DNA of 42,462 bases from contig NZ_SPDV01000023.1 of NCBI RefSeq assembly GCF_004564275.1, forward strand, positions 1 through 42,462, written 5' to 3'. Under the pieces are notes generated by a model that had not been told where the DNA came from, made no database searches, and was given only the letters and a program-made list of their open reading frames with translations. The position numbers and the translations under genes are program-made. Positions within the stretch are counted from its first letter, which is position 1. Each line of letters opens with the position of its first letter. Of this stretch, positions 1 through 8,369 are shown in pieces. This DNA comes from Sphingomonas parva (ex Maeng et al. 2020) (GTDB lineage: Bacteria > Pseudomonadota > Alphaproteobacteria > Sphingomonadales > Sphingomonadaceae).

Positions 1-30
1 GCAACGGCCTGCACGCGTGCAGGCCGTTGC
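1..30. repeat. Perfect 30-bp palindrome at the window edge
   Basis: Positions 1-15 (GCAACGGCCTGCACG) are followed immediately by their exact reverse complement at 16-30, giving a 2 x 15 bp palindrome with no spacer. It falls at the distal end of orfB. It could be a terminator-like hairpin at the end of the element, or a fold-back artefact at a contig end. Nothing beyond position 1 is visible to decide. Confidence 0.85.
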
Positions 31-857
31 TTTTCGAGCCCGGCGGCGAAGGCCGCCGGTGTGGCGTAGCCGAGCGAGGAATGCGGCCGCTCGGTGTTGT
101 AGTCGTCGACCCACGTGGCGATGATCTCGCGGGCCTGGGCAAGGCTGAGGAACAGCGTCTCGTTCAGAAGCTCATCGCGCATGCGGCCGTTGAAGCTCTC
201 GACGTAGCCGTTCTGCATCGGCCGGCCGGGCGCGATGTAATGCCAGTCGATCTTTGCCTCACCGCACCAGCTCAGCACCGCGTTCGAGGTGAGCTCGGTT
301 CCGTTGTCGCTGACGATCATCCTGGGCGCACCGCGCTCGGCGACCAGGTCGGCCAGCTCGCGCACCACCCGCCTGCCCGAGATCGATGTGTCGGCGATCG
401 CCCGCAGGCATTCCCGGGTGACATCGTCGACGATGTTGAGCACCCGGAAGCGTCTTCCGGTGGCGAGCTGGTCGTGGACGAAGTCGAGGCTCCAGCGCTG
501 GTTGGGAAGCGCCAGCACCGGCGCCGGCGCCCGCGCGCCGACGGCGCGCTTTCGTCCTCGCCTGCGCCGCACCGTCAGTCCTTCCTCGCGATAGAGACGC
601 TGCGTCTTCTTGCGGTTGATCGTGATGCCGTCACGACGCAGCAGGACGTGCAGCCGGCGATAGCCGAACCGTCGTCGCTCCGCGGCGACCTCGCGCAGTC
701 GCGCCCGGATCTCGGCATCGTCGCCGCGACGCGAGCGATAGCGCACGCTCTTGCGATCGGCGCCAACCACCGCGCACGCCCGACGCTCGCTCATGCCGAA
801 TTGCGACCTGAGGTGCGCGACCGCCTCACGCCGGGCGGCCGCGCTCACCACTTTTTT
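1..857 (-). CDS. IS3-family transposase OrfB (DDE integrase), 3' end off window
   Basis: This frame has no ATG near its beginning and is expected to be read by -1 slippage from orfA at the A6G run (851-857). Translation of the minus strand gives an HTH_21-type segment, then the rve integrase core. The three acidic residues are visible: Asp in WSLDFVHD, Asp in IVSDNGTE, and Glu in [13 protein letters not shown], followed by the family's [12 protein letters not shown] motif. No stop occurs before position 1, so the last few residues and the right terminal repeat are missing here. The frame is unbroken throughout, so the element may be active. Confidence 0.9.
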
Positions 858-1111
858 GAGAGCAGGTCCTTCAGACCCGCATTGTCGAGCATCGCGTCGG
901 CGAGCAGCCGCTTCAGCCTCGAGTTCTCGTCCTCGAGCGCCTTCAGCCGCCGCGCCTCCGATACCTCTAGCCCGCCATATTTCGCCTTCCAGGCGTAGAA
1001 TGTCGCGCTCGATATGCCGTGCTTGCGGCACAGCTCCGTCACCACCGCGCCGGCCTCAGCCTCCTTCAGGATGCCGATGATCTGCTCTTCCGAAAACTGC
1101 TTCCGCTTCAT
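845..1111 (-). CDS. IS3-family transposase OrfA
   Basis: This 88-residue protein is the DNA-binding half of an IS3-family transposase, which recognises the terminal inverted repeats. It begins [20 protein letters not shown], followed by the helix-turn-helix ([20 protein letters not shown], about residues 26-45) and a leucine-zipper-like helix (about 50-85) used for multimerisation in the family. The gene ends in TCA AAA AAG TGG TGA. The A6G run just before the stop is the usual -1 frameshift signal that makes the OrfAB fusion transposase. Length and layout are normal, so this half looks intact. Confidence 0.93.
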   Translation of the reverse strand: MKRKQFSEEQIIGILKEAEAGAVVTELCRKHGISSATFYAWKAKYGGLEVSEARRLKALEDENSRLKRLLADAMLDNAGLKDLLSKKW

Positions 1112-1175
1112 TCGTCCGTCCCTTCCTTGGGCCGGACTCTAGCTCCAACTGGAGGAAAAAGCGGGGGTCACGTCA

Positions 1176-2710
1176 ACGGAAATGCGTCCAACGTACATCG
1201 CCGCCCAAGCATCGAGCGACCTGGTTAACACCTCTGCTATGGGATCCTTGCGATCGATCGCGGCAATGACCAGAACTTCACCGAATGCCTCTACCGATAG
1301 ATGGAGCAGCCCGGAGCGCGCGAGGAGACCGATCTGGAGATTGCCCGGGGTGGCGGTGATGCGCGCAACGTCCTTGCGAAGAGCGAGCGGGAGGTTGCCT
1401 ATCGGCAGCCATTCGAGAGGAACGTCGGTGACGAGTTTAATGGCAGTCGCTCTCTCGATCACAGACGTGAGCTCAGGGCCCACGGCGGACGCTAATCGTT
1501 CTTGCACCCTCGCAAACGTCTTGATCAGCTTCCCGGTGGGCTTCGATTTCTCGGAACGCACGTGATTTGCGAACTGCCGTACAGAGCCTTGTGCCCGGTT
1601 CACAGCGGGCGGGACCCTGACGGTGGCTGCCATAGTGCCAGCCGCGGCGAGTCCCGCTGCCGCTACTTGGATGGCGATCTCCGCGGACCTAACCTCCATG
1701 ATACCCCGAGCTAGTGGACTCTTCATGATCCGAGACCAAATCTGGGCATTTGCGTGTAACTGGTATCCGGCCTGCCGCGCCAAGATCCGAAGAAGGTCGC
1801 GGGCAGCGCGCTCATCCGGGGTGCCGGAGGGACCTAGTCCTTCCTCGTAGAAGTGGCTGTAAAGCGAAGGAGCAGTCACGTAGAGGTCGGGCTGCGGTGG
1901 GGTCGTGCGGAAGGCAGCCATTGAACGGTGGCGCGACCTCTCATCCAACACGTAGGTGGCCAACATCCGGATCAGAGCGACGTAATCCTCAGGGTCTGCT
2001 CCTACAAACGGGCCGGCATCCGCGAAATGAAAACCGGCCCCCTGCAGCGCCATGACCGCCGGCAGCGACACGTTGTGCCCCGGCACAGGTTTGGCAAAAT
2101 TCTGGATTTCTCGCGGTGACCATTTCGACAGAGCCTCCGTTACGAGGCGGCGTTCCAAGGTAGGCTCATCTCTGGCGACCTGAGCCAACACGGCTCGGAA
2201 GTGGTCCAGCAGGTGACTTGGCGTTAGCTTACTCATCAAAATACGACCGCTCGCCTCGGACGCGCTTACGTGAAGCGGGTGGTAACGCTGACTTGCAATC
2301 CACCGATCCGCCTTCTTAGCGACCTGCGGGTCTTGAGTGAGAATGACCATGAACGGTGACTCGGCGCTCACGGAGAGTTCGCCGAGCACCCTCACTGCGA
2401 GCGGCGTCCAACTCCAAGCAGCCGTTCCGTTTACCCGTCGGCCTACTTGCGCTGAGCGAGGTAGCGCCGGCTCCAAAACGTCTGCTGGGAGCTCGACAAG
2501 CAGCCGTAGGACGTGAGCAGTTTCAACCATACCCTGCGAGAAGCCCTGCATCGGACTCGCCTCGCTGGGCTCGTCTTCAGGGATCAGCAACACGTACCGG
2601 ATGGTAGGATCAACCTGAGGGTTCGGAATGGGTTTGGCCAGTCCACTTGCGATAGATCGCTTCCACGACACCGCGCGCCCTGCGGGCGACTGATCGTCGT
2701 TCTTATCCAT
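1176..2710 (-). pseudogene. Large unrecognised protein gene interrupted by the IS element
   Basis: An open frame starting ATGGATAAG at 2710, with GGGAGC just upstream, runs for about 511 host residues and then enters the IS at 1175. Its final 12 residues (VDVTPAFSSSWS, stop at 1139) are encoded by the IS end, so the native C-terminus has been separated and should lie beyond the other end of the element, outside the window. There is no signal peptide. An Ala-rich hydrophobic patch occurs around residues 350-375. Near the break are the conserved-looking strings VPLEWLPIGNLPL and TPGNL. I do not confidently recognise the family. The layout faintly recalls large proteins with a C-terminal caspase-like CHAT domain, but the part that would show this is absent. 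Treat the function as unknown. Confidence 0.8.
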
Positions 2711-3290
2711 GCTCCCGACCTACACCAGTTTCGCAGCGAGACGCGAAAAGTGGTTTGCGGGCGGCGCTCGCGCCTCAGATGGGCCGCCGGCATTGCCCGT
2801 AGTAAATTCATTGGCAGATCAACTCGCGGCGACCTGTCCGCAAGTGATGCTTTTATCCCTTCTTGCATGTTGTTGGCAGGTAGCTGTTTTTACTGCGTTT
2901 CTTGAGAAGGGCTGGGGCGGACCCGTTCAAAAGCGGCTTTGAAGCCCCTTCTCGCGCTCGGAGCGGTCGCGCAGCGGCTATCGATCCGGGCCGCGCTCTC
3001 CGGCGGTCCTAGCGGCCTTCTAGCGCCGTGAACAAGTCGGGATCATCGGCGTCGAGAGCGTCTATCAGGCGAGCCCGCCTCGCGGATTCGAAGTGTCGGG
3101 TCCTCCGTTCCCATGCCAACTCGGGCGAGCGATTCGGCCGATTCGTTATCGGCTCCAACTGCGGTCAGATTGGACCTGTAGGTCGGTTCGGGAAGGCCCG
3201 CGTGGCGTACGGCTCCAGACCGCGTCTACGTCGTTGCGGAGGGCTCGCCGCCATGGAAGAAGGATTGCGGCTAAGGGGGAGACTGCTGTC
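2711..3290. other. Intergenic stretch, no convincing gene
   Basis: This 580-bp stretch separates the IS-interrupted gene from the membrane-protein gene, which are divergent, so it should hold both promoters. Short open frames here have no ribosome site or recognisable protein character. One imperfect inverted repeat is present: GAGAAGGGCT at 2904-2913 against AGCCCCTTCTC at 2943-2953. It has no T-run. Local composition (for example 2855-2905) is more AT-rich than the flanks, which fits a promoter or transferred DNA. No clear -35/-10 pair is assigned. Confidence 0.5.
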
Positions 3291-3962
3291 GTGGGTGTGC
3301 GTGAACGACTGGAGCGCTTCGTGTGGAGCGTCTTCTGGTGGGTTGTCTTCGCCGTTTGGGTTGCTGGCTTCCTGCTGTCCCTCCGCCTTCTGAGTTGGCG
3401 TACCGTGCCCGCCGTTGAACTTTGGCACCTCCTTACACCGATCTCCCTTTTTGCGGCCGCGGTGCTGGTGCTGTATCCTCCGTGGCGAGCGACTCTGTCT
3501 TCTCGCCTAGGGAAAGGGCGCAAGTGGCTGTTGGCAGCCCTGTTACTCGGCAGCCCATTGGCAGCTCTGATGGCGTTCGCCTCGTCACAAGAGGCATGGC
3601 ATCGGACCCCGGAAGGGCAGATGGAGAAGGCGCAAGCGGATGAAGCGCACGAGCAGCGCCTGGCGGAAGAGCGGGAGCGCATTGACGAAATCCGACGGGC
3701 TACCGCGAGGGCGAAGGCACTCGGGGAGAAATGGGCTCGGGAAGCGGAGGGTCTTCCAGTCAATAGCGCACATGAGGTCTCCAGCTCTGAGGAGCCAGTG
3801 CTTGATCCAGTGCGCGAGTGCAGAGAACGAGGCGTGGCGTACTTCCGAGATATCGGCTCCTACCCCACTCTACACAGCTACCCGGACGCCGGCCGCACCG
3901 CTGAGGACGTGGCGGCGGAGCGGTGTTCCAGAGGACTTACGGCATTCTCCGGGAAGCCCTGA
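3291..3962 (+). CDS. Small membrane protein with cytoplasmic-type coiled coil, unknown function
   Basis: The frame is open from 3093, but the GTG at 3291 is preferred: it has AGGGGGA at 3274-3280 about 10 bp upstream, and the residues before it are Arg-rich with no protein character. GTG at 3297 is also possible. The roughly 223-residue product has three hydrophobic segments (about residues 13-35, 45-65 and 78-96), then a charged helical, coiled-coil-like region rich in Glu/Arg/Ala (about 105-155). The C-terminal tail carries two Cys (in VRECRERG and AERCSRG) around a GSYPTLHSYPDAG segment. That tail resembles short tails seen in other sphingomonad hypothetical proteins, but I cannot assign a function. 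The HEPN-like gene follows 98 bp downstream on the same strand. Confidence 0.65.
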   Translation: MGVRERLERFVWSVFWWVVFAVWVAGFLLSLRLLSWRTVPAVELWHLLTPISLFAAAVLVLYPPWRATLSSRLGKGRKWLLAALLLGSPLAALMAFASSQEAWHRTPEGQMEKAQADEAHEQRLAEERERIDEIRRATARAKALGEKWAREAEGLPVNSAHEVSSSEEPVLDPVRECRERGVAYFRDIGSYPTLHSYPDAGRTAEDVAAERCSRGLTAFSGKP

Positions 3963-4059
3963 CCCTTGCTGCTGTCGCTTAATCTCGGCCTCCCCTACCT
4001 CTCGTTGGCAGATCATCGATTCTCCCTGTATCCGGAACTGACGCGATGCCTCCCCGGCA

Positions 4060-5019
4060 ATGCACGAGAGCACCGCGCGAATGACAGGCAAGACACGGTC
4101 GATGGACGAGGAGCTTGAGCGCCGCAAGCGCCACTACACCGATCCCATGCGCGGCCGGTTGCCTGAGCTTGAGCGATGTCTCGTCCGGCATCGTGCCCTG
4201 CAGATGATCCTCATCATCTACCATGCCGAGGAGCTGAAGCGCGACGTTATCGGCGGTGTCGCCGCGCAGAAGAGGTGGCGGCGGGCACTTTCCGACGACG
4301 ATGATCCGCTGGACTCGGAGGAGGAGGTGAAGGGAGACAAGAAGCTGAAGCGAGCGTTCGATCACCTCGTGCGCGACGGTGTGCTGCTTGCGGCCGAGCG
4401 GCAGCACATGGTGAAGCTGATCCAGCGCCGGAACAGCATCGCGCATCACCTGGATCAGGTGACGGCGGACCTTTCCACGGACCGCTTTGTACGGGACTGG
4501 GTCGCGTATCTTCCCAACCGTCAAAGTCACGACTACGAGGCTTTGGACCAGCTGCGAGCTGCGCGCCGCCTCCTTTCGGAGCGGATGAGCGCAAAGCATT
4601 ATGTCCGCGAGATGGACGTCCGCTCGATCTTATTTGAGGCGACGGAACGCGCCCTGAGCGCTGACATCAAGTCGCTGGATCGCCGCATTCGCAAGCTCAT
4701 CCGCAAGCGCCGCGAGGATGTGGCGCGCGTGAACGCAGAACTCTCCCTGGAAGGGACCGGCCTCACCGGCGTGTTCGATCCTGAGTGGCCGGAAAACCGT
4801 TACGACCGCGGCCGCCTTACCCCGCGGGGCGTCGAGACGTGCTATCAGCTCTTCGACATTGGCAAGTCGCCCATGGCGGTGGCCCATTTGATGGGCCTCT
4901 CGCTGACGTCCGCCCGCCGCAGGCGGCGCATGTGGGAGGCGCTCGGCGGGCCTGAGCGCGAGAAGCGCGTGCTCGCTGATATCCCAAAGGTCCGCATCCG
5001 TTACCGCTACGAGGATTGA
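4060..5019 (+). CDS. HEPN-like RNxxxH protein with C-terminal helix-turn-helix-like segment
   Basis: The 319-residue soluble protein is not one I can name. Its N-terminal half is alpha-helical and highly charged and contains QRRNSIAHH, an RNxxxH motif (Arg124, Asn125, His129 from the 4060 start), the signature of HEPN-fold RNases and related toxins. An acidic insert (about residues 79-90) precedes it. A basic helical region (200-225) follows. Residues about 256-295 (RGVETCYQLFDIGKSPMAVA and onward to MWEAL) look like a helix-turn-helix, with an Arg cluster at 286-290. Start is uncertain: ATG at 4060, 4081 and 4102 are in frame and none has a strong ribosome site. It lies in the putative island, near an IS-interrupted gene and a membrane protein. 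A nuclease role is inferred only from the motif; HEPN domains can be non-catalytic. Confidence 0.7.
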   Translation: MHESTARMTGKTRSMDEELERRKRHYTDPMRGRLPELERCLVRHRALQMILIIYHAEELKRDVIGGVAAQKRWRRALSDDDDPLDSEEEVKGDKKLKRAFDHLVRDGVLLAAERQHMVKLIQRRNSIAHHLDQVTADLSTDRFVRDWVAYLPNRQSHDYEALDQLRAARRLLSERMSAKHYVREMDVRSILFEATERALSADIKSLDRRIRKLIRKRREDVARVNAELSLEGTGLTGVFDPEWPENRYDRGRLTPRGVETCYQLFDIGKSPMAVAHLMGLSLTSARRRRRMWEALGGPEREKRVLADIPKVRIRYRYED

Positions 5020-5177
5020 ACGCCTTTCCCTTGGCGAGAAGCATCCTCCGGCCGCGCGCTGATGCGCCCACTGCTCGCAATTCCTCCCCTCGCTCCCTGA
5101 CGCTTTGCGAGCAACAATCTTGCTTGGTGCACGGAGGCGCCTCGACTGCGGCGACTGATGCGAAAGAGATGGTCAGC

Positions 5178-5648
5178 CTATGGATAGAAGGCTGTGAAAG
5201 ATGCAGGAGCGCCGCCCAGGATCGGGGCGGCGGACTTCCCCTTGAACATCCCTTGTGCCGTGTTGAAGTCGCTTGGATCGGCAAATGCGATCAGCACGTA
5301 CTTTTTCCCGTTTGCGTCTTTGCCGGCACCGGTTTCCCAAGCGGACCTCATTTTGAGGCGCACGGCTCCTCGGATGAGGTTCGCGAACCCAGCACCTGCT
5401 GGAAGGGCTGCTCCGCTGTGTGCGACGAGAGCGATATGCGCCGCGGGGTGGTCCGCGAGGAATTGCAGCCACTTCGCCCCCGCTGGCCAGGTCGCGGCCG
5501 TACTGGCGGAAGCCGGTCGAGGAGCGGAAGGCTTCCGAGCAGACACCGACTTTTTCCGCGCCGGAGCCGCGACCTTGGCACGAGCCGGTGCAGTAGATTT
5601 GGACTTGCGCGGTTTTTTGGGTCCTCGCGGCTTGATCGGTTTCGCCAT
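5178..5648 (-). CDS. Basic Lys/Pro/Ala-rich protein, unknown function
   Basis: The ATG at 5648 (MAKPIKPRGPKKPRK) is chosen because CAGGGGGTGAC lies just upstream; the frame is open further but without a better site. The 156-residue product has a histone-H1-like tail (residues 1-50, Lys/Arg/Pro/Ala/Ser) and a compact C-terminal part (about 53-156) containing HIALVAHSGAALPAGAGFAN and KKYVLIAFADPSDFN. The tail suggests nucleic-acid binding. The C-terminal part recalls, weakly, the late strands of RecA/RepA-like ATPases, but no Walker motifs are present, so I do not assign it. It is convergent with the HEPN-like gene and is the last gene before the tRNA fragment. Confidence 0.6.
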   Translation of the reverse strand: MAKPIKPRGPKKPRKSKSTAPARAKVAAPARKKSVSARKPSAPRPASASTAATWPAGAKWLQFLADHPAAHIALVAHSGAALPAGAGFANLIRGAVRLKMRSAWETGAGKDANGKKYVLIAFADPSDFNTAQGMFKGKSAAPILGGAPASFTAFYP

Positions 5649-5946
5649 TGTCACCCCCTGAAGCAACGCGACCCTCCAACATCGGAGCGGCGAGTTCAAG
5701 CGGCGCCCCTTACCCGCCCCTTGTGTGGACGCGGGGTATCGTGGTGCGATAGCGTGCATCGCGCATCATCGGGAACCAACGCGGACGATTGAAGTCGCTG
5801 AACAGATAGAAAAATGCGCGAGCGAGCGTCGTTGTCGGGCGTTGCCACACGGGCTCTTAATCAGCGGGTCCTAGGTTCGAGCCCTAGTGCGTCCACCACC
5901 TCCCCCTCCATAGACACACCGCCGGCCGGGCCAATGCGTGTGAGCC
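5649..5946. other. Intergenic region around the tRNA fragment
   Basis: No gene is seen in these 298 bp. They contain the upstream region of the basic protein and the tRNA 3' fragment (5854-5898). The short open frame over the fragment encodes RVLGSSPSAST, the artefactual peptide typical of tRNA 3' ends. This is the likely junction between island (left) and older chromosomal sequence (right). Confidence 0.6.
5854..5898 (+). other. tRNA-Lys(CTT)-like 3' fragment, candidate attachment site
   Basis: The segment reads as the 3' part of a tRNA: anticodon loop CTCTTAA (5854-5860, anticodon CTT), a five-base variable loop (5866-5870), a perfect T stem (CTAGG 5871-5875 with CCTAG 5883-5887) around TTCGAGC, acceptor strand TGCGTCC (5888-5894), discriminator A and CCA (5896-5898). 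The upstream 60 bp contain neither the partner acceptor strand (GGACGCA) nor a D arm, and the anticodon stem pairs poorly. The match therefore seems to begin at the anticodon loop, a usual crossover point for tyrosine integrases. I infer an att site left by island integration, with the intact tRNA to the left of the window. Confidence 0.7.
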
Positions 5947-8325
5947 CTAGCGAGGCGTCGCGCGCAGCACGACCTTGCCCGGCTTCAGGCCCTCTGCACG
6001 CGCCGTGACGACTATGCGGCCGCCGCCGCGCGTGCCGCGCACGAATGCCACCGCCTTGCCGCCGGAGACCGCGCGCACCGGCGCGGTGAACATCGTGTGG
6101 TCGGTGACGCTGCCGTTGTCATAGGCTGCCAGCGTCCCCGCCCCTTCCACGGTGAGCGCGACGTCGTGGGCCGCCGTCGGCACCAGCACGCCCTTCGAAT
6201 CGACGATCTCGACGCGCACCGCGGCCACGTCCTCGAACCCGGCACCCACCGTCGCGGCTTCGCGCACCAACCGCACCGCCACCGGCGGGCCCGCGGTGCG
6301 CAGCCGATCCTCGGCGATCCGGCGCCCACCGCGGTAGCCGATCGCACGCAGCTCGCCCGGTGCGAAATCGACCGTCCAGGCGATCGCGCTGTCGTCTCGA
6401 TTGCGCGGCTTGCGGCCGAGCGAGCGACCGTTCAGGAAGAGCTCGACCTCGTCGGCATTGGAATAGACCTCCACCTTCTCCGGATGGCGGGCCAGGTCGT
6501 CGGGAGTCCAGTCGGCGAGCGCGCCCGGCCCCCGCGGCTGCGGCATGGCGACTCCGACCATGGTCGGCAGCTCGCTGGTGTCGATCACTTCGGTGACGCG
6601 GCGGGCGAGCTTGACCACCGGCTGCTCCGACCACCAGCTCGCCCGCTCCCATCCGATCGGCTTCACCCCGTCGATCCGGTCGACGAGCCCGGAAGGGTTG
6701 CTGATCGCGGGCCAGCCGGCGCGGTCGGCCTCGCCGAGATAGTCGGCGCCGGTCCACAGGAACATGCCGGCATAGGCCGGGTCGTCCCGAACGACGAGCC
6801 AGCTGCCGCGGTTCTTGCTGTTCTCGGTTCCGACGATCCTGCGGCTGGGCTTGTCGGCATGGGCCTTGGCCAGCTCGTTCTCGCGATAATTCTGGCCGAC
6901 CACGTCGAGCAGGTCGGCGGTGCCGTTCTCGTAATCGCCGGTCGTGTTCGGCCGGAACAGCGCCATCGTCACCGGCCGGGTCGGATCCTCTTCGTGGAAG
7001 ATCGCTATCAGCCGCTTGATGATCGACTGCGCGACCAGGGGATAAGGCGTGTCGTGGATCTCGTTGCCGATCGACCAGATCACGACGCTCGGATGGTTGC
7101 GGTCGCGCCGCACGAAATCACGGGCATCGGTCGACGACCAGTCGGTGAAGAACAGGTGATAGTCCTTCGGGTTCTTGGCCACCGTCCACATGTCGAAGGC
7201 CTCGTTCATGACCACGAGGCCGAGTCGGTCGCAAAGGTCGAGGAACTCGGGCGAGAACGGATGATGGGCGGTGCGCACGGCGTTGACGCCGAGCGCCTTC
7301 AGCCCGCGCAGCCTGCGCTCGTAAAAGGCGAGCGGCACGGCCATCTCGAACGGCCCGCCGTCGGCGTGGATCGCCACGCCCTTGAGCTTGATGTTGCGGC
7401 CGTTGAGCCAGAACCCGCTCGCCGCTTCGAACCGGGCTTCGCGGATCCCGAACGGCACGCGCTCCTCGTAGAGCGCCGAACCGTCCGCCGCGACGATCTT
7501 CACCTGCGCCGCATACATCGCGGGATCGTTCAGGTCCCAGCGGCGCGGATCCCCGATGCGCCCGCTCGCCGAGATCGGCGTCGCCCGGCCCGGCGCGAGC
7601 GTCACCTCGGCGCCGCGCAGCGTCGTCACCGTCCGCCCGTCCGGGCCGATCACGGCGACCTCCATCCGCGCAGCCACCGGGCCGGCTCCGCCGTTGCGCA
7701 CCGCGCTGTCCAGCCTGAGGTCGGCGGACGCCATGTCGAGCCGCACGACACGAACGGCGGTCGACCAGGTCTCGGCGTGCACGTCGCCCAGCGTGATCAG
7801 GCGCACGTGGCGGTAGATGCCGCCGCCGGCGTACCAGCGGGACGCCGGCTGCGCGCTGGTGTCGGCGCGCACCGCGAGCAGGTTCTCGGCTCCGGCGGCC
7901 GCGAGGTGCGGGGTCAGCTCGTAGCGGACGCTCGCATAGCCGTTCGGACGATGACCGATATGATGACCGTTGATCCACACTCCCGCCCGCTCCATGACGC
8001 CGTCGAGCTCGACGAAGACCCGTTTCCCGACACTGTCCGCCGGAAGCGTGAAATGCTTGCGGTACCAGGCGACGCCGCTGGGCAGGAATCCGCCCGATCC
8101 GGTCGCCGGCGCATTCCGGTCGAACGGTCCGGCGATCGCCCAGTCGTGCGGCACGTCCACGCGCTGCCATGCGCCATCGGCAAAGCCGGGCCGCTCGGCG
8201 CCCGCGGCGTCGCCGCGCGAGAAGCGCCAGTCGGCATCGAACGATTGCGATCCGGCGGGCTGGGCGCCGGCGGGCGCGACGAGGAGGAGTACGGCCGCAA
8301 TCGCCCAGGCCAGTTTCGACAGCAT
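5947..8325 (-). CDS. Secreted GH2 beta-galactosidase
   Basis: This is a glycoside hydrolase family 2 enzyme, a retaining exo-hydrolase expected to remove terminal beta-linked sugars such as galactose. ATG at 8325 gives a clean signal peptide (MLSKLAWAIAAVLLL, ending near AGA-QP) with GAAGGGGAG 6 bp upstream; ATG at 8331 is almost as good. The product is about 792 residues. The order is: N-terminal sugar-binding jelly roll (about 30-185), Ig-like sandwich (185-305), TIM barrel (305-590), and C-terminal DUF4982/Ig-like modules. Catalytic residues are Glu422 in SIGNEIHD (acid/base) and Glu501 in VGTENSK (nucleophile). It starts about 40 bp after the GH53 gene in the same operon, so it probably finishes galacto-oligosaccharides in the periplasm. 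Exact substrate is inferred from context. Confidence 0.9.
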   Translation of the reverse strand: MLSKLAWAIAAVLLLVAPAGAQPAGSQSFDADWRFSRGDAAGAERPGFADGAWQRVDVPHDWAIAGPFDRNAPATGSGGFLPSGVAWYRKHFTLPADSVGKRVFVELDGVMERAGVWINGHHIGHRPNGYASVRYELTPHLAAAGAENLLAVRADTSAQPASRWYAGGGIYRHVRLITLGDVHAETWSTAVRVVRLDMASADLRLDSAVRNGGAGPVAARMEVAVIGPDGRTVTTLRGAEVTLAPGRATPISASGRIGDPRRWDLNDPAMYAAQVKIVAADGSALYEERVPFGIREARFEAASGFWLNGRNIKLKGVAIHADGGPFEMAVPLAFYERRLRGLKALGVNAVRTAHHPFSPEFLDLCDRLGLVVMNEAFDMWTVAKNPKDYHLFFTDWSSTDARDFVRRDRNHPSVVIWSIGNEIHDTPYPLVAQSIIKRLIAIFHEEDPTRPVTMALFRPNTTGDYENGTADLLDVVGQNYRENELAKAHADKPSRRIVGTENSKNRGSWLVVRDDPAYAGMFLWTGADYLGEADRAGWPAISNPSGLVDRIDGVKPIGWERASWWSEQPVVKLARRVTEVIDTSELPTMVGVAMPQPRGPGALADWTPDDLARHPEKVEVYSNADEVELFLNGRSLGRKPRNRDDSAIAWTVDFAPGELRAIGYRGGRRIAEDRLRTAGPPVAVRLVREAATVGAGFEDVAAVRVEIVDSKGVLVPTAAHDVALTVEGAGTLAAYDNGSVTDHTMFTAPVRAVSGGKAVAFVRGTRGGGRIVVTARAEGLKPGKVVLRATPR

Positions 8326-8369
8326 CCTCATCTCCCCTTCCCCGGTCCACGCGGCGCCGTCACGGGCTT

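Larger units (their letters stand above)
1..1175 (-). mobile_element. IS3-family insertion sequence, cut by the window edge
   Basis: The element has the IS3-family layout on the minus strand: a short orfA with a helix-turn-helix, then a DDE-integrase orfB in the -1 frame, joined at an A6G slippery run (851-857). The orfA sequence resembles the IS407-like subgroup. The upstream terminus is placed at 1175 because the minus strand there starts TGACGTGACCCCCGC, with the 5'-TG end usual for the family, and because the neighbouring gene's reading frame enters the element at that point. The opposite terminus, and so the target duplication, lies outside the window. The element boundary is inferred; the two transposase frames are clear. 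Confidence 0.85.

Noticed and set aside
5178-5648. Basic protein as a RepA-type ATPase remnant
   Set aside because: The VAHSG...LIRGAV similarity is weak and no Walker motif is present, so it is left unnamed.
5814-6008. 64-residue open frame over the tRNA fragment
   Set aside because: RVLGSSPSAST is the artefact peptide produced by translating a tRNA 3' end.
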